64,000 nt of DNA. Origin: Rhodospirillaceae bacterium (GTDB lineage: Bacteria > Pseudomonadota > Alphaproteobacteria > Rhodospirillales > Rhodospirillaceae). The translations under genes were made by a program, and so were the position numbers. The notes beneath the pieces were generated by a model. The model searched no databases. It saw only the letters and a program-made list of their open reading frames with translations, and was not told where the DNA came from. This document shows, piece after piece, positions 46,450-56,413 of the stretch (position 1 is the first letter of the stretch; each line of letters starts with the position of its first letter). The stretch spans positions 1-64,000 of the forward strand of contig NSIP01000006.1 of assembly GCA_002737725.1 (NCBI GenBank), written 5' to 3'.

Positions 46450-47295
46450 TCACCCATTCGCAGTTGACGGACCGCTTTCTGGCGTACTGGCTGACTGAGT
46501 GACCACCTGGGTATCATCATTACCCAGGGTTATACGGCGATAGACCAAGGCGAATAAGGTCGAGCCCAGCCACAAGGACACGGCCCCAAAGACTGTGCTG
46601 ACGACATTGAGCGCTAACAGGGCTGAATCCTGGGGCTCTACTTTAGCATTCGACGCGTCAATAAAGTCTGGGATGAAGGGGGCCAAGCAAATGGCTGCCA
46701 GAATACCAACGGCGGCGAAGATGATCATTTGGATCCATGCCATGCTCCAGCCGTAAGGTTTGGAAATGCTCCACGCATAGTTCAAATTTGTGGGGTTGCC
46801 AGCCGCAGCCATGGCCAGAGTCATGGACCAGCGTGAGAGCATCACCAGCAAAATCACGACCCACCCGAAGACTATGACAACACCTGCGACCGCGCCGACA
46901 TAGGTGTTGATTGCTGAGAGCCCGACGACAATCCCACCACCCACGAGCAGCGCGATGACCGACACAATGCCCGCTAATGCCGAGATCGAGAGCGTCCAAC
47001 CAAAGAACCGAAACTCGCGGCCGGTGAGCGTGAAGATTGATCTGAGTTCGATGTCGGATTTGCCAATCAGAACCATGCGATACCACGCCACGCAGAAGGG
47101 CGCGAAGGCCAAGATCGAAGCCACCCCGATGGCGATGTTCGTGGCGTAGGATTCAAAGGATGGTCCTGCGGCTTCCGCAAAAGCCACAACAAGTGCGAGG
47201 TTAATCGCCAGCGGTATCAAGCCAAACTTCAGTGCCACAGCACGTTCCTGCCAGCACAACTCGAGAATGCTCTTGAATGTCGCGAAGATGGGCAT
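46450..47295 (-). CDS. Multi-span membrane protein of unknown function
   Basis: This 281-residue protein has about six membrane spans, with an N-terminal soluble helix (MPIFATFKSILELCWQERAV). The C-terminal tail is Thr/Ser-rich (about 255-281). Composition and layout resemble uncharacterised 'beta-carotene 15,15-monooxygenase'-annotated or DUF-type membrane proteins, but I do not recognise the family. It is upstream of the VOC gene on the same strand, 69 bases away. Confidence 0.75.
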   Translation of the reverse strand: MPIFATFKSILELCWQERAVALKFGLIPLAINLALVVAFAEAAGPSFESYATNIAIGVASILAFAPFCVAWYRMVLIGKSDIELRSIFTLTGREFRFFGWTLSISALAGIVSVIALLVGGGIVVGLSAINTYVGAVAGVVIVFGWVVILLVMLSRWSMTLAMAAAGNPTNLNYAWSISKPYGWSMAWIQMIIFAAVGILAAICLAPFIPDFIDASNAKVEPQDSALLALNVVSTVFGAVSLWLGSTLFALVYRRITLGNDDTQVVTQSASTPESGPSTANG

Positions 47296-47454
47296 GAACG
47301 CGGTTCCTGAATAGTCGTCTCAAGATGTTACAAAACCTTCATGCCTGAAGGGAATGCCTGAAATATGAAAGTCCTGCCCTCAGGTGCACTTTGCCTTCCT
47401 AAGACAATGCCCTATTTATAGCTTGGCTCATTACATCAGGCAGTTTCAAACATC

Positions 47455-48798
47455 ATGATCTCACACTTGTTTCAGCGAGTCCTACTGATTGCAGCGGCGA
47501 TGTTGCTGGCAGTCCCCGCGTCGGCCGAGCTATATGGCGCGCAAGGATCCATGCTTGCCAATGGCATGCAGATCGTCGCTGTGCCAAATCACCGTTCGCC
47601 GGTGGTCTCTCACATGGTGTGGTATCGCGCTGGCGCCGCCGATGAGCCGCCGGGGGCATCGGGGATTGCTCACTTTCTGGAGCACCTGATGTTCAAGGGA
47701 ACACCGAAGTATCCAGACGGCATCATGGATGAGGTGGTGGCGCGTAACGGCGGCGACCAGAACGCATTTACGTCGCATGATTATACAGCTTACTACCAAA
47801 ACATCGCGGTTGATCGTTTGGCTTTGGTGATGGAAATCGAAGCAGACCGCATGCGCAATCTGATTCTCGATCCCAAAGAAGTTGCGACCGAGCGCGAGGT
47901 GATCATCGAAGAGCGCCGGATGCGGGTGTCTAACCAACCTGCGGCAATTTTGGATGAGCGGCTGGATGCCGCATTATGGCTGACGAATCGCTATGGCATC
48001 CCGGTGTTGGGCTGGGAACAAGAAATGCGGGGCCTGAGCCGCGAAGATGCCTTCGCATTTTATCACCGCTTTTATGCGCCCGAGAATGCGATCTTGGTGG
48101 TGTCGGGTGATATCACGCTCGAGCAGCTGAAGCCTTTGGCAGAAAAATATTACGGTTCAATCCCGCGTGTGGGCGAGCCGAATGCGCGCCAGCGGTCTGC
48201 CGATCTAGATGCCACAGCCAATGTCAGCGTGACGTATTCGGATGTGCGGGTTCGTCAGCCGCAATGGTGGAGAAAGTGGATCGCGCCCAGCTACAACGCG
48301 GGCAACAAGGCCGACGTTTACCCCTTAACCATATTTGACTCGATTGTCGGGAGTGGGAGTACCTCAAAATTGTATCGTGCGCTGGTGATTGACCGCAAAG
48401 TCGCAGCAGGTGTGGGCGTATCATACGATTCTGCTGCAGTCAGCTATGGCACCTTCAGCATCAGTATGAGCCCCAGCCCCGGAGTGAGCATCGAGCAAGT
48501 CCAAGCCGCACTTGAGGAAGAACTTGCGAAAATCTTGAAAGACGGCATCTCCGATGCCGATGTCGCGCGTGCAAAAGAGCGCATTTTGGCGGGGTTGGTG
48601 TTTGCAAAAGACTCATCGTTAGGGGCCGCGCAAGGAGTGGGCGGCATGCTCGTTGTGGGTGTTCCGCTCGAGGAAATCGAAGATTTGCCAGAACGGTTGC
48701 GGGCTGTGACGGCTGATCAGGTTCGCAGTGCGGCACGGAAAGTCATCGTCCAATCTGCATCAGGCACGGCGATTTTGCTGCCGAAAGCGGGAGGTTAG
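47455..48798 (+). CDS. M16-family zinc metallopeptidase, catalytic subunit
   Basis: This 447-residue periplasmic protein has a signal peptide ending VPASAE. The zinc motif HxxEH is HFLEH (73-77), with a distal Glu in REVIIEERRMR. The two M16 domains (about 30-190 and 195-420) are complete, including YAPENAILVVSGDI. It works with the inactive partner encoded 3 bases downstream, as in most alphaproteobacterial M16 pairs. Confidence 0.94.
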   Translation: MISHLFQRVLLIAAAMLLAVPASAELYGAQGSMLANGMQIVAVPNHRSPVVSHMVWYRAGAADEPPGASGIAHFLEHLMFKGTPKYPDGIMDEVVARNGGDQNAFTSHDYTAYYQNIAVDRLALVMEIEADRMRNLILDPKEVATEREVIIEERRMRVSNQPAAILDERLDAALWLTNRYGIPVLGWEQEMRGLSREDAFAFYHRFYAPENAILVVSGDITLEQLKPLAEKYYGSIPRVGEPNARQRSADLDATANVSVTYSDVRVRQPQWWRKWIAPSYNAGNKADVYPLTIFDSIVGSGSTSKLYRALVIDRKVAAGVGVSYDSAAVSYGTFSISMSPSPGVSIEQVQAALEEELAKILKDGISDADVARAKERILAGLVFAKDSSLGAAQGVGGMLVVGVPLEEIEDLPERLRAVTADQVRSAARKVIVQSASGTAILLPKAGG

Positions 48799-48801
48799 GC
48801 C

Positions 48802-50166
48802 ATGAAAACATTATTTGCGGCCACTGCCATTCTGGCGACAGTGCTGACGGCTTCATATGACGCGCAGGCTGTGACGGTTGAGGAAGTCACGAGCCCTGGC
48901 GGCATCAGGGCTTATCTTGCTCAAGATCACACCAACCCGATCATTGGGCTTTCTTTTTTACTCCAGGGCGGCGCGGCACTTGACCCGGATGCCAAGCTTG
49001 GACTTTCAGGTATGGCAACTGCGTTGTTGGATGAGGGGGCGGGCGATAAAGACAGCCTGGCCTTTCATTCCGAGTTGGAGGATCGCGCGATCTCGCTTGG
49101 ATTTAGTGCCGACCGAGATGCCGTGCTGGGCTCGGTCTCGACGACCACGCAAGCCTCTTCGGTCGCGTTTGAGATGTTGAACTTAGCGATGACGCAGCCG
49201 CGTTTTGATTCGGAGCCAACCGAGCGCGTTCGCCGCCAAATTCAGGTCAGGCTAAAATCTGAATCTGAGAATCCCAATCGCATTGCATCGCGCACCCTGA
49301 TGGCCGCGCTGTTTGCAGGTCACCCTTATGGCCGCCTCGAGTCTGGTACGCCTGAGACCGTTGCAGCGATTACGACCGATGACTTGAAGCAGTGGGTTAA
49401 AACCCGTCTGGCAAAGGACCGGCTGATTGTTGCTGCGGTCGGTGACATCACGCCCGCACAATTAGGCCAAGCCCTCGACAAGATCTTTGGCAACTTGCCA
49501 GCGACGACAAAACTTGTGGCCACTTTGCCCGCAGCCAGCGTGTCGCGCAAAGGCCAAGAGATCAACGTTGAGAAGGCGTTGCCCCAAAGTATCATTTCGA
49601 TTGGCCAGCCAGGAATTAAGCGCAGCGATCCAGATTGGTATGTCGCCCAAGTCCTCGACTATTCATTTGGTGGCGGCTCTTTTGCATCGCGCTTGATGGA
49701 TGAAGTGCGCGAAAAACGTGGGCTCGCTTATAGCGTGTCCTCATCGATGCAGGCTTTTGATGCGGCGGGGCTTGTGATGGTGGGAGTCGGGACGCGCAAC
49801 GATCAGGCGCAGCAGAGCCTCGATGTCATCCGCGCTGAATTCAAGAAAATCCAGAAAGATGGCCTGACCGAGGCTGAACTGAACGATGCGAAGCAATACC
49901 TCACCGGCGCGTGGCCGCTGCGTTTCTCGTCGACGGGTCGTATCGCCGATACCTTGGTGGCTGTCCAGAAGGACAAGTTGGGTCTCGATTACCTAGATAA
50001 GCGCAATAATTACATCAACTCAGTGACCTTGTCCGATACAAAACGAGTCGCTGCAAAGCTTTACCAACCTGATGCCTTGACGGTTGTGGTTGTTGGACTG
50101 GGCGCTAAGGCTAACGATGCACCCGCCGCAACGGGCAAGCGCCCCGAGCGGGAGCGGAAATCCTAA
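48802..50166 (+). CDS. M16-family peptidase-like protein, non-catalytic partner
   Basis: This 454-residue periplasmic protein has a signal peptide (cleavage near DAQA). It has the M16 fold but lacks HxxEH; the equivalent region reads LSGMATALLDEGAGD. The C-terminal half keeps RLMDEVREKRGLAYSV, the substrate-binding R/Y motif. Such proteins pair with the active M16 subunit. The start is 3 bases after that gene's stop. Confidence 0.93.
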   Translation: MKTLFAATAILATVLTASYDAQAVTVEEVTSPGGIRAYLAQDHTNPIIGLSFLLQGGAALDPDAKLGLSGMATALLDEGAGDKDSLAFHSELEDRAISLGFSADRDAVLGSVSTTTQASSVAFEMLNLAMTQPRFDSEPTERVRRQIQVRLKSESENPNRIASRTLMAALFAGHPYGRLESGTPETVAAITTDDLKQWVKTRLAKDRLIVAAVGDITPAQLGQALDKIFGNLPATTKLVATLPAASVSRKGQEINVEKALPQSIISIGQPGIKRSDPDWYVAQVLDYSFGGGSFASRLMDEVREKRGLAYSVSSSMQAFDAAGLVMVGVGTRNDQAQQSLDVIRAEFKKIQKDGLTEAELNDAKQYLTGAWPLRFSSTGRIADTLVAVQKDKLGLDYLDKRNNYINSVTLSDTKRVAAKLYQPDALTVVVVGLGAKANDAPAATGKRPERERKS

Positions 50167-50241
50167 GCTCGCCCCTGGTTCGTATGCCTTGAATGTGATC
50201 GCCCTGCGCGTCACACTATGTTTGGATAGGGGGGCAGGCTT

Positions 50242-51318
50242 ATGACCATGGACATCGGAATATTTCTGCCCATCGCTAAGGGTGGTTTCATTATGTCGCG
50301 CAATGTGCCGCCGACATGGCCAACATGGGCGCTTAACCGCGACGTCACCTTGAAATGCGAGAAGATGGGGTTTGAGTTCGCACTCAGCATGGTGAAATTC
50401 CGTGGCTTTGGCGGCGAAACTGATTATTGGGACCACGCGCTGGATTCATTCACACTTATGGCTGCACTGGCACCCATCACAACCAAAATAAAACTGATCC
50501 CTTCGGTGACCCTGTTATCCATCCACCCTGCTGTTGCCGCGCGTATGGCGGCAACCATTGAGGCGATTTGCCCGGGGCGTTTCGGACTTAATATTGTATC
50601 GGGTTGGTATAAGGATGAATTCAATCAGATGGGTTTGTGGCCCGGCGACGAGCACTTTATCAAACGCTACGACTACGCCGACGAATACGTGAGTATTTTA
50701 CGTGAGCTGTGGTCAACCGGGAGAAGCAATTTTAAGGGCCAGTACTTCACGATGAACGAGGCCGAGATTAAACCCATCCCCACAACCAATATCTCGCTCG
50801 TCTGTGCAGGCCAGTCTGAACGCGGTGTCAAGTTCACCGCCGAGAAGGGCGATCGTAATTTCATTATCGCCGGGGGCAATATTCACGATATCGAAGACGA
50901 CATCAAAAAAATCCGCGCGATCACAAGCTCTTTGCAGACTCAGGCCGCGAAGATGGGCCGCAAGTGTGGGACCATTGGCTTGTTCAATATCATAGCGGCA
51001 GACACAGAAGATGCCGCCATGAAGCGGTTTGATCACATTGTCGCGGGTGCCGATGAAGGGGCTATTCGCACGCTGGTGGGGCAGGCCGAGTTGGACAAAT
51101 CTGACGGTATGTCGGCCAGCCTGAAGAAGAAATCCATGTTTATGGGCCTGCCGACACTGGTGGGTTCGCATGTGACGATCGCCAAGTATCTTGATCGTAT
51201 CTATGATGAGGCCAAGGTCGACGCCACAATGTTTGCTTTTCCCGACTTCGTGAATGATCTTGATAGTTTTGGGGTGAATATTTTACCCAAGCTCGAGTCA
51301 CGATGGACGAAACACTAA
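50242..51318 (+). CDS. LLM-class flavin-dependent monooxygenase, RutA-type
   Basis: This 358-residue TIM-barrel flavoprotein closely follows pyrimidine monooxygenase RutA. Shared blocks are FALSMVKFRGFGG, YWDHALDSFTLMAALA, GRFGLNIVSGW, QMGLWPGDEHF, KRYDYADEYV and FKGQYFTMNEAE. RutA opens the uracil ring between N3 and C4 with FMNH2 and O2. No other rut genes or a flavin reductase lie nearby, so a different small nitrogen or sulfur substrate is possible. It ends 3 bases before pgi. Confidence 0.85.
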   Translation: MTMDIGIFLPIAKGGFIMSRNVPPTWPTWALNRDVTLKCEKMGFEFALSMVKFRGFGGETDYWDHALDSFTLMAALAPITTKIKLIPSVTLLSIHPAVAARMAATIEAICPGRFGLNIVSGWYKDEFNQMGLWPGDEHFIKRYDYADEYVSILRELWSTGRSNFKGQYFTMNEAEIKPIPTTNISLVCAGQSERGVKFTAEKGDRNFIIAGGNIHDIEDDIKKIRAITSSLQTQAAKMGRKCGTIGLFNIIAADTEDAAMKRFDHIVAGADEGAIRTLVGQAELDKSDGMSASLKKKSMFMGLPTLVGSHVTIAKYLDRIYDEAKVDATMFAFPDFVNDLDSFGVNILPKLESRWTKH

Positions 51319-51321
51319 GTC

Positions 51322-52968
51322 ATGACCTCCGATTTACCATCCTTAACGCAGAGCGCGGAATGGCGCGCGCTTCAAAATCACGCCACGGCGATCTCTGGCC
51401 TTCATATGCGCGATATGTTTGCGCGCGACCCCAAGCGTTTTGCGCAGTTCTCGCTGCGCGAAGGCTCGCTGCTGCTGGACTACTCTAAAAATCTCATTAC
51501 CGCTGAGACGATAAAACTGCTGGTAGATTTGGCACTTGTGCGCCAGGTACCTCAACGACGTGACGCGATGTTTTCAGGCGCCAGGATTAATACCACCGAG
51601 AATCGCGCAGCTTTGCATGTTGCGTTGCGCAACCGTGCCGAGGGTCGTGGTCTGGTCAGGCCCGTCATTATCGACGGCGTAGATGTCATGGGCGACGTGT
51701 TGCATACTCTCATGAGGTTGCGCGAGTTCTCGGAAAGTGTGCGCGATGGATCATGGACCGGCTCGACCAGTAAGCCCATTCGACATATCGTGAATATTGG
51801 AATTGGTGGTTCGCATTTAGGCCCCATGTTCGTCACCGACGCGCTGAAGGATTATCAACGCGACGATCTCTCGGTGGCGTTTGTCTCAACCCTTGATCGC
51901 ACTCAAATCGATGATGTGCTCAAGTCGCGCGACCCCGCCACGACCATGTTTGTTATCACTTCCAAAACATTCACGACCGTCGAAGCCATGTCCAATGCGG
52001 CCATTGCGCGCGAGTGGATTTCGTCGTCGCTCGGCGAGCACGCCATTCCGCGTCATTTCGCGGCCGTCTCAACCAATCATCGCGCCACCACCGAGTTTGG
52101 CATTCCCGCCGCGAGTGTGTTCCCGATGTGGGATTGGGTCGGTGGGCGCTACTCGGTTTGCTCGGCCATTGGGCTGCCGATTATCCTGGCCTGTGGCTTC
52201 GATACCTTCGATTGTTTCCTCAGTGGCGCACACGCGATGGATTTGCATTTTGAGGCGGCACCACTGGAGCAGAACATGCCGTTTCTCTTGGCGATGTTAG
52301 GGATTTGGTACGCAGAGTTTTTCCAAGCCCCTGCAATGGCTATTCTCCCCTATGATTATCGCCTCAAACTTTTGCCGTTCCACATTCAGCAAGTGGATAT
52401 GGAAAGCAATGGCAAGTGTACCACACTGGCGGGCACGCCTGTTGAGACCCACACCGGACCGATTGTCTTTGGCGGCGGCGGCTCTGACAGTCAGCATTCG
52501 TTCTTCCAATTTCTGCACCAAAGCCCACGGTTGATTCCATGCGATTTTATTGCGGCAATAAAGACGCGTCGTGGAGCCGATCCCAGCCGTGACGTGCTAC
52601 TGGCCAATTGCTTTGCGCAAACCGAAGCCTTGATGAAAGGCCGCATGATTTCAGAACTGCAGCACATACCCGAGGAGCTGCGTCGGCATCGCGCATTCTC
52701 GGGCAGTCGGCCCACCAACACGATCCTGCTCGATTCGCTCACGCCCATCGCCTTGGGCCAGCTTGTCGCACTTTACGAGCATAAGGTTTTTGTCCAAGGC
52801 GCGATTTGGGGCTTGAATTCCTTCGATCAGTGGGGCGTTGAGCTAGGCAAAGAGTTGGCCAAGAGCCTGGAACCTGCGGTGTCTGGTGCTGAATTATTGG
52901 CTGAACGTGATTCATCCACCGCCGGGCTTGTGGCTGCCTATCTTGAGGCGAAACGCCGAAGCGTGTAG
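51322..52968 (+). CDS. pgi: Glucose-6-phosphate isomerase
   Basis: This 548-residue enzyme interconverts glucose 6-phosphate and fructose 6-phosphate. Hallmarks are NIGIGGSHLGP, ITSKTFTTVEA, WDWVGGRYSVCSAIGLP, the active-site QVDMESNGK and GAIWGLNSFDQWGVELGK. The length matches the long bacterial form. It sits between the RutA-type gene and mutL, all on one strand. Confidence 0.97.
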   Translation: MTSDLPSLTQSAEWRALQNHATAISGLHMRDMFARDPKRFAQFSLREGSLLLDYSKNLITAETIKLLVDLALVRQVPQRRDAMFSGARINTTENRAALHVALRNRAEGRGLVRPVIIDGVDVMGDVLHTLMRLREFSESVRDGSWTGSTSKPIRHIVNIGIGGSHLGPMFVTDALKDYQRDDLSVAFVSTLDRTQIDDVLKSRDPATTMFVITSKTFTTVEAMSNAAIAREWISSSLGEHAIPRHFAAVSTNHRATTEFGIPAASVFPMWDWVGGRYSVCSAIGLPIILACGFDTFDCFLSGAHAMDLHFEAAPLEQNMPFLLAMLGIWYAEFFQAPAMAILPYDYRLKLLPFHIQQVDMESNGKCTTLAGTPVETHTGPIVFGGGGSDSQHSFFQFLHQSPRLIPCDFIAAIKTRRGADPSRDVLLANCFAQTEALMKGRMISELQHIPEELRRHRAFSGSRPTNTILLDSLTPIALGQLVALYEHKVFVQGAIWGLNSFDQWGVELGKELAKSLEPAVSGAELLAERDSSTAGLVAAYLEAKRRSV

Positions 52969-52978
52969 ACCACATAAA

Positions 52979-54784
52979 ATGTCCATTCGTCTGCTTCCAC
53001 CTAATCTTGTCAACCAAATCGCTGCTGGCGAAGTGGTTGAACGTCCTGCGTCGGTGGTCAAAGAACTGATCGAGAATGCTGTTGATGCCGGTGCAACGCG
53101 CATTGATGTGACGCTGAATGAGGGCGGAAAATCGCTCATCGTTGTGGTCGATAATGGCTCGGGCATGACACCGCGCGATCTCGAAGTGGCGGTTGAGCGT
53201 CATGCCACATCCAAATTGCCGTCTGATGATTTTCTCGATATTGGGTTTCTCGGATTTCGAGGCGAAGCGCTGCCTGCGATCGGGTCCATTTCGCGACTGA
53301 CCGTCACCAGCCGCACCGCTGATGCAGAGTCCGCCTGGTACATGATGGTCAGCGGTGGCCAGAAGCAAGGCCCAGTTCCGGCCCCCCATCGCCGTGGAAC
53401 GCGCGTGGAAGTGCGCGACTTATTTTATGCCACGCCTGCACGACTGAAATTCCTGAAAGCACCCACGACGGAACTCAACAACGCCATCGACGTTGTTGAG
53501 CGCCTTGCCATGGCTCATCCCGAAATTGCGTTCACACTTACTGCTGACGGCAAATCGCGAGTGAACTTGCCCGCCGCCCACAGCCAGGGAAGTCTTTTCG
53601 ATATTCACCTCGAGCGCCTGACGGCGATCTTGGGCAAAGAGTTTGGCGCCAATGCGGTGCCCGTGGCCGCCGAGCGTGAAGGTTTGAAACTTTACGGTTA
53701 TATCGGGCTGCCAACGCTCAATCGCGGCAATGCCATGGCGCAGTACTTGTTTGTCAATGGTCGGCCCGTGCGCGATCGACTGCTGCAAGGTGCCGTGCGT
53801 GCCGCCTATCAAGATGTGCTGGCATCAAACCGCTATCCGTATGTTGCGCTGTTCCTTGAAGTGTCGCGAACCGAAGTGGACGTGAACGTTCACCCTGCAA
53901 AAGCGGAAGTGCGTTTCCGCGATGCCGGTCTGGTGCGCGGATTGCTGATTGGGGCGATCCGTCACACCTTGGCCGAGTCGGGCCACCGCGCATCATCAAG
54001 TGTGGGCACGGCTGCTTTGAGTGCTTTTCAATCTGGATCGTTGCCGCATGCCCGGCCATTTTTTACCCGGCCCGCGCAAGCGTACGGCGCAGCACGCACG
54101 CTCGAAAGCGCCATGGCCGAGCATGGTCTGGGTGAGGCGCCATCGCTTTTTCTGCCCCAGCCTTCGGCCCCCAATACGACCAATGTATCACAGGGCACTG
54201 AAAATTACCCGTTGGGTGTAGCGCGCGCTCAGGTTCACGAGACATACATTGTTGCGCAAACCGCCGATGGCATCGTGATTGTTGATCAACACGCCGCGCA
54301 TGAAAGACTGTTGTACGAGCGAATGAAGCAAGCGTTGGGGATGGATGGCATCAAGAGGCAGTTGCTGTTGATCCCGGAGGTCGTCGAACTGGATGACGAC
54401 GCTGCCGGGCGCGTGTTGGCGCGCGCCGGGGAGTTGGCGGAACTTGGTCTGGTGATTGAAGCATTCGGAACGGGCGCTGTGGCAGTGCGCGAAGTGCCTG
54501 CCTTGCTGGGCGAAGGCGATGTGGCGGGCTTGCTTCGCGATTTGTCGGATGAATTAGCCGAGTGGGACGAGGCCATGAGTTTGAAGGAACGCCTCGCAGA
54601 TGTATGCGGAACAATGGCGTGTCATTCGGCTGTGCGCGCAGGCCGTCGCCTCAATCCAACAGAAATGAATGCTTTGCTGCGACAAATGGAAGTCACGCCC
54701 AATTCAGGGCAATGCAACCACGGCCGTCCGACATACGTTGAGTTAAAGCTGACCGATATCGAGCGGTTGTTTGGGCGTCGCTAA
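52979..54784 (+). CDS. mutL: DNA mismatch repair protein MutL
   Basis: This 601-residue protein has the GHKL ATPase N-terminus: VNQIAAGEVVERPASVVKE, DNGSGM, GFRGEAL. FLFVNGRPV-like YLFVNGRPVRDRL and VHPAK(A)EVRF follow. The C-terminal domain keeps the endonuclease motif DQHAAHERLLYE (DQHA-x2-E-x4-E), ACHSAVRA and CNHGRPT, so this MutL should nick DNA itself and MutH is not expected. The ATG at 52979 fits the family. Confidence 0.97.
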   Translation: MSIRLLPPNLVNQIAAGEVVERPASVVKELIENAVDAGATRIDVTLNEGGKSLIVVVDNGSGMTPRDLEVAVERHATSKLPSDDFLDIGFLGFRGEALPAIGSISRLTVTSRTADAESAWYMMVSGGQKQGPVPAPHRRGTRVEVRDLFYATPARLKFLKAPTTELNNAIDVVERLAMAHPEIAFTLTADGKSRVNLPAAHSQGSLFDIHLERLTAILGKEFGANAVPVAAEREGLKLYGYIGLPTLNRGNAMAQYLFVNGRPVRDRLLQGAVRAAYQDVLASNRYPYVALFLEVSRTEVDVNVHPAKAEVRFRDAGLVRGLLIGAIRHTLAESGHRASSSVGTAALSAFQSGSLPHARPFFTRPAQAYGAARTLESAMAEHGLGEAPSLFLPQPSAPNTTNVSQGTENYPLGVARAQVHETYIVAQTADGIVIVDQHAAHERLLYERMKQALGMDGIKRQLLLIPEVVELDDDAAGRVLARAGELAELGLVIEAFGTGAVAVREVPALLGEGDVAGLLRDLSDELAEWDEAMSLKERLADVCGTMACHSAVRAGRRLNPTEMNALLRQMEVTPNSGQCNHGRPTYVELKLTDIERLFGRR

Positions 54785-54788
54785 GGGG

Positions 54789-54819
54789 TTGCAACCGATA
54801 CGATTATTTTTCCTATAAT
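54789..54819 (+). promoter_or_regulatory. Possible sigma-70 promoter
   Basis: TTGCAA and a perfect TATAAT (54814-54819) lie 19 bases apart, 5 bases after mutL. The spacing is longer than ideal. It would drive the broken gene at 54885. Confidence 0.3.
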
Positions 54820-54884
54820 CCCGGCTGCGAGTCTTAATTTTCTCAGGTTTAATTACTGAAGTTATTGTTTTCATTGCTTAACCC

Positions 54885-55805
54885 ATGCTCGGCGAATTGT
54901 GGCGTTACTGGACGACCTTCGCCCCGGAACGGGTGCGTAAGTTCGGATACCTCCAGCGTCTGATCGCGGTTGAGTTTCGGGCTAAGCGCTGCGCTGAAGC
55001 TTGGGAGCCCCATCTTCGCAACTGCCGTCATATGATCATCAAAGCCGCTGATCTATGCGAGCGGCAGGGGACCTGCGTTGTAATTGGGTCTGGCTTGTTG
55101 TTAGAAGTCCCGCTCTCGGCATTGGCCTCACGGTTCGATCACATTTATCTGGTCGATATTTTTCATATGCCGTAAGTCGTGGCCGAAGCCAAAAAGCACC
55201 TCAACGTTAAACTTCTCACCGGCAACGTCACGGGTGTCTTTCTTGCGATCAAGGAACGCAAGCCGCCCCGGGCCTCACCAACCCGCTCCACCGCTGCGTA
55301 TTCCACATTTGAAAGATGCTGATCTCATCGTCTCGTGTAATTTCTGACGCAATTAGCCGGGACGTTTATCGGGCATTTCGAAAAAACGCGCGGATTTTCA
55401 GATTTGGATACCGACAAAATAGCATTCCAAATCATGGAGCAGCACGTCAAGGCCATTGTTCACGAAGCTACAGGCGTGGGGCTGATTATTACAGACATTT
55501 AGCGATACGTCATGGTCGGAGACAAAATCGTCAAATGAACCGATTTGTTGAAAGCCTTCAAGTTGCCCGACACACCCACGCATATTCACAACGAAGAATG
55601 GTCGTGGATGATTGCGTCCGCGCCCGAAGAAGACCCTGCACGAGATATCGAACACGTGGTCGACGCCAAAGTTTATGTCCACAATCACGAACCTGAGCAG
55701 AAGAAAGAAGGTGGGGAGGCTGAAGTGGATAATCGCCCGCTGCCGTCTGATGAGAATGAGCGGTTTCCCGATTCCGACTCAGACGCGTCGCTGATTCAAC
55801 GCTAA
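54885..55805 (+). pseudogene. Multiply broken conserved alphaproteobacterial gene (Rossmann/SAM-like fold)
   Basis: Frame 1 starts MLGELWRYWTTFAPERVRKF and runs through VIGSGLLLEVPLSALASRFD and IYLVDIFHMP to a TAA at about 55173. Without shift it goes on as VVAEAKKHLNVKLLTGNVTG. It then jumps frame to LRIPHLKDADLIVSCNF, then again to LTQLAGTFIGHFEKTRGFSD. It passes a TAG in ITDI(stop)RYVMVGD and a TGA in KIVK(stop)TDLLKAF, ending SDSDASLIQR. At least three stops and two frameshifts are needed to read one protein of about 300 residues. The family resembles a methyltransferase-like protein of unknown role. Confidence 0.88.
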
Positions 55806-56413
55806 TTTTTAAATATAATGAACGCGATGTCAGCTCGCCCATAGCGACGCTGATCAATCAGGGTGTGGCCCGGGGGCAGATCAAGTGGCGTTCGTGCTTC
55901 AGTTTCTGCGATAATCAATGTGCCGGGCTTCGTCCAGCCTCGAGCGCTTAATGCAATGAGCGTCGCTACAATCAGACTTTGATTGTAGGGCGGATCCATC
56001 AAAATCAAATCAAAGGGCGTGTGCTGCGGTGCGGGTGCCGATGCATCCCCGTGTCTGAGTTCAGTGCGGTCCTCGATCATTAATGCCTTGATAGTTTGGG
56101 TCAGAGCACGGCATGCGTCGGCGTCGCGTTCGACAAATAAAACCGACTTTGCCCCGCGTGAGAGCGCTTCTAATCCAAGCGCGCCGGTGCCGGCAAAGAG
56201 GTCTGCCACTTTAGCGCCCTTGAGGCGCAGGCCAAAAGTGCCCTCGGCGTGCATCAACCGATTGAAAATAGCTTCTCTGGCGCGCTCGTTGGTGGGGCGC
56301 AGCCCTTCGGCTTCGGGAACCGCGAATTTTCGGCCACGCCATACGCCACCGATAATGCGCAACCAGCCCCGTCCTTTCGGCTTTGGTTTGTCGACAGCTA
56401 CGCGCTTAGGCAT
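55802..56413 (-). CDS. rsmD: 16S rRNA (guanine(966)-N(2))-methyltransferase RsmD
   Basis: This 203-residue enzyme methylates G966 of 16S rRNA. The N-terminus has RIIGGVWRGRKFAVP and GLRPTNERAREAIFNRL. The SAM motif VADLFAGTGALGLEALSRGA is followed by the catalytic DPPY in LILMDPPYNQ. It overlaps the rluB end by 8 bases and converges on the broken gene with a 4-base overlap. Confidence 0.95.
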   Translation of the reverse strand: MPKRVAVDKPKPKGRGWLRIIGGVWRGRKFAVPEAEGLRPTNERAREAIFNRLMHAEGTFGLRLKGAKVADLFAGTGALGLEALSRGAKSVLFVERDADACRALTQTIKALMIEDRTELRHGDASAPAPQHTPFDLILMDPPYNQSLIVATLIALSARGWTKPGTLIIAETEARTPLDLPPGHTLIDQRRYGRADIAFIIFKN

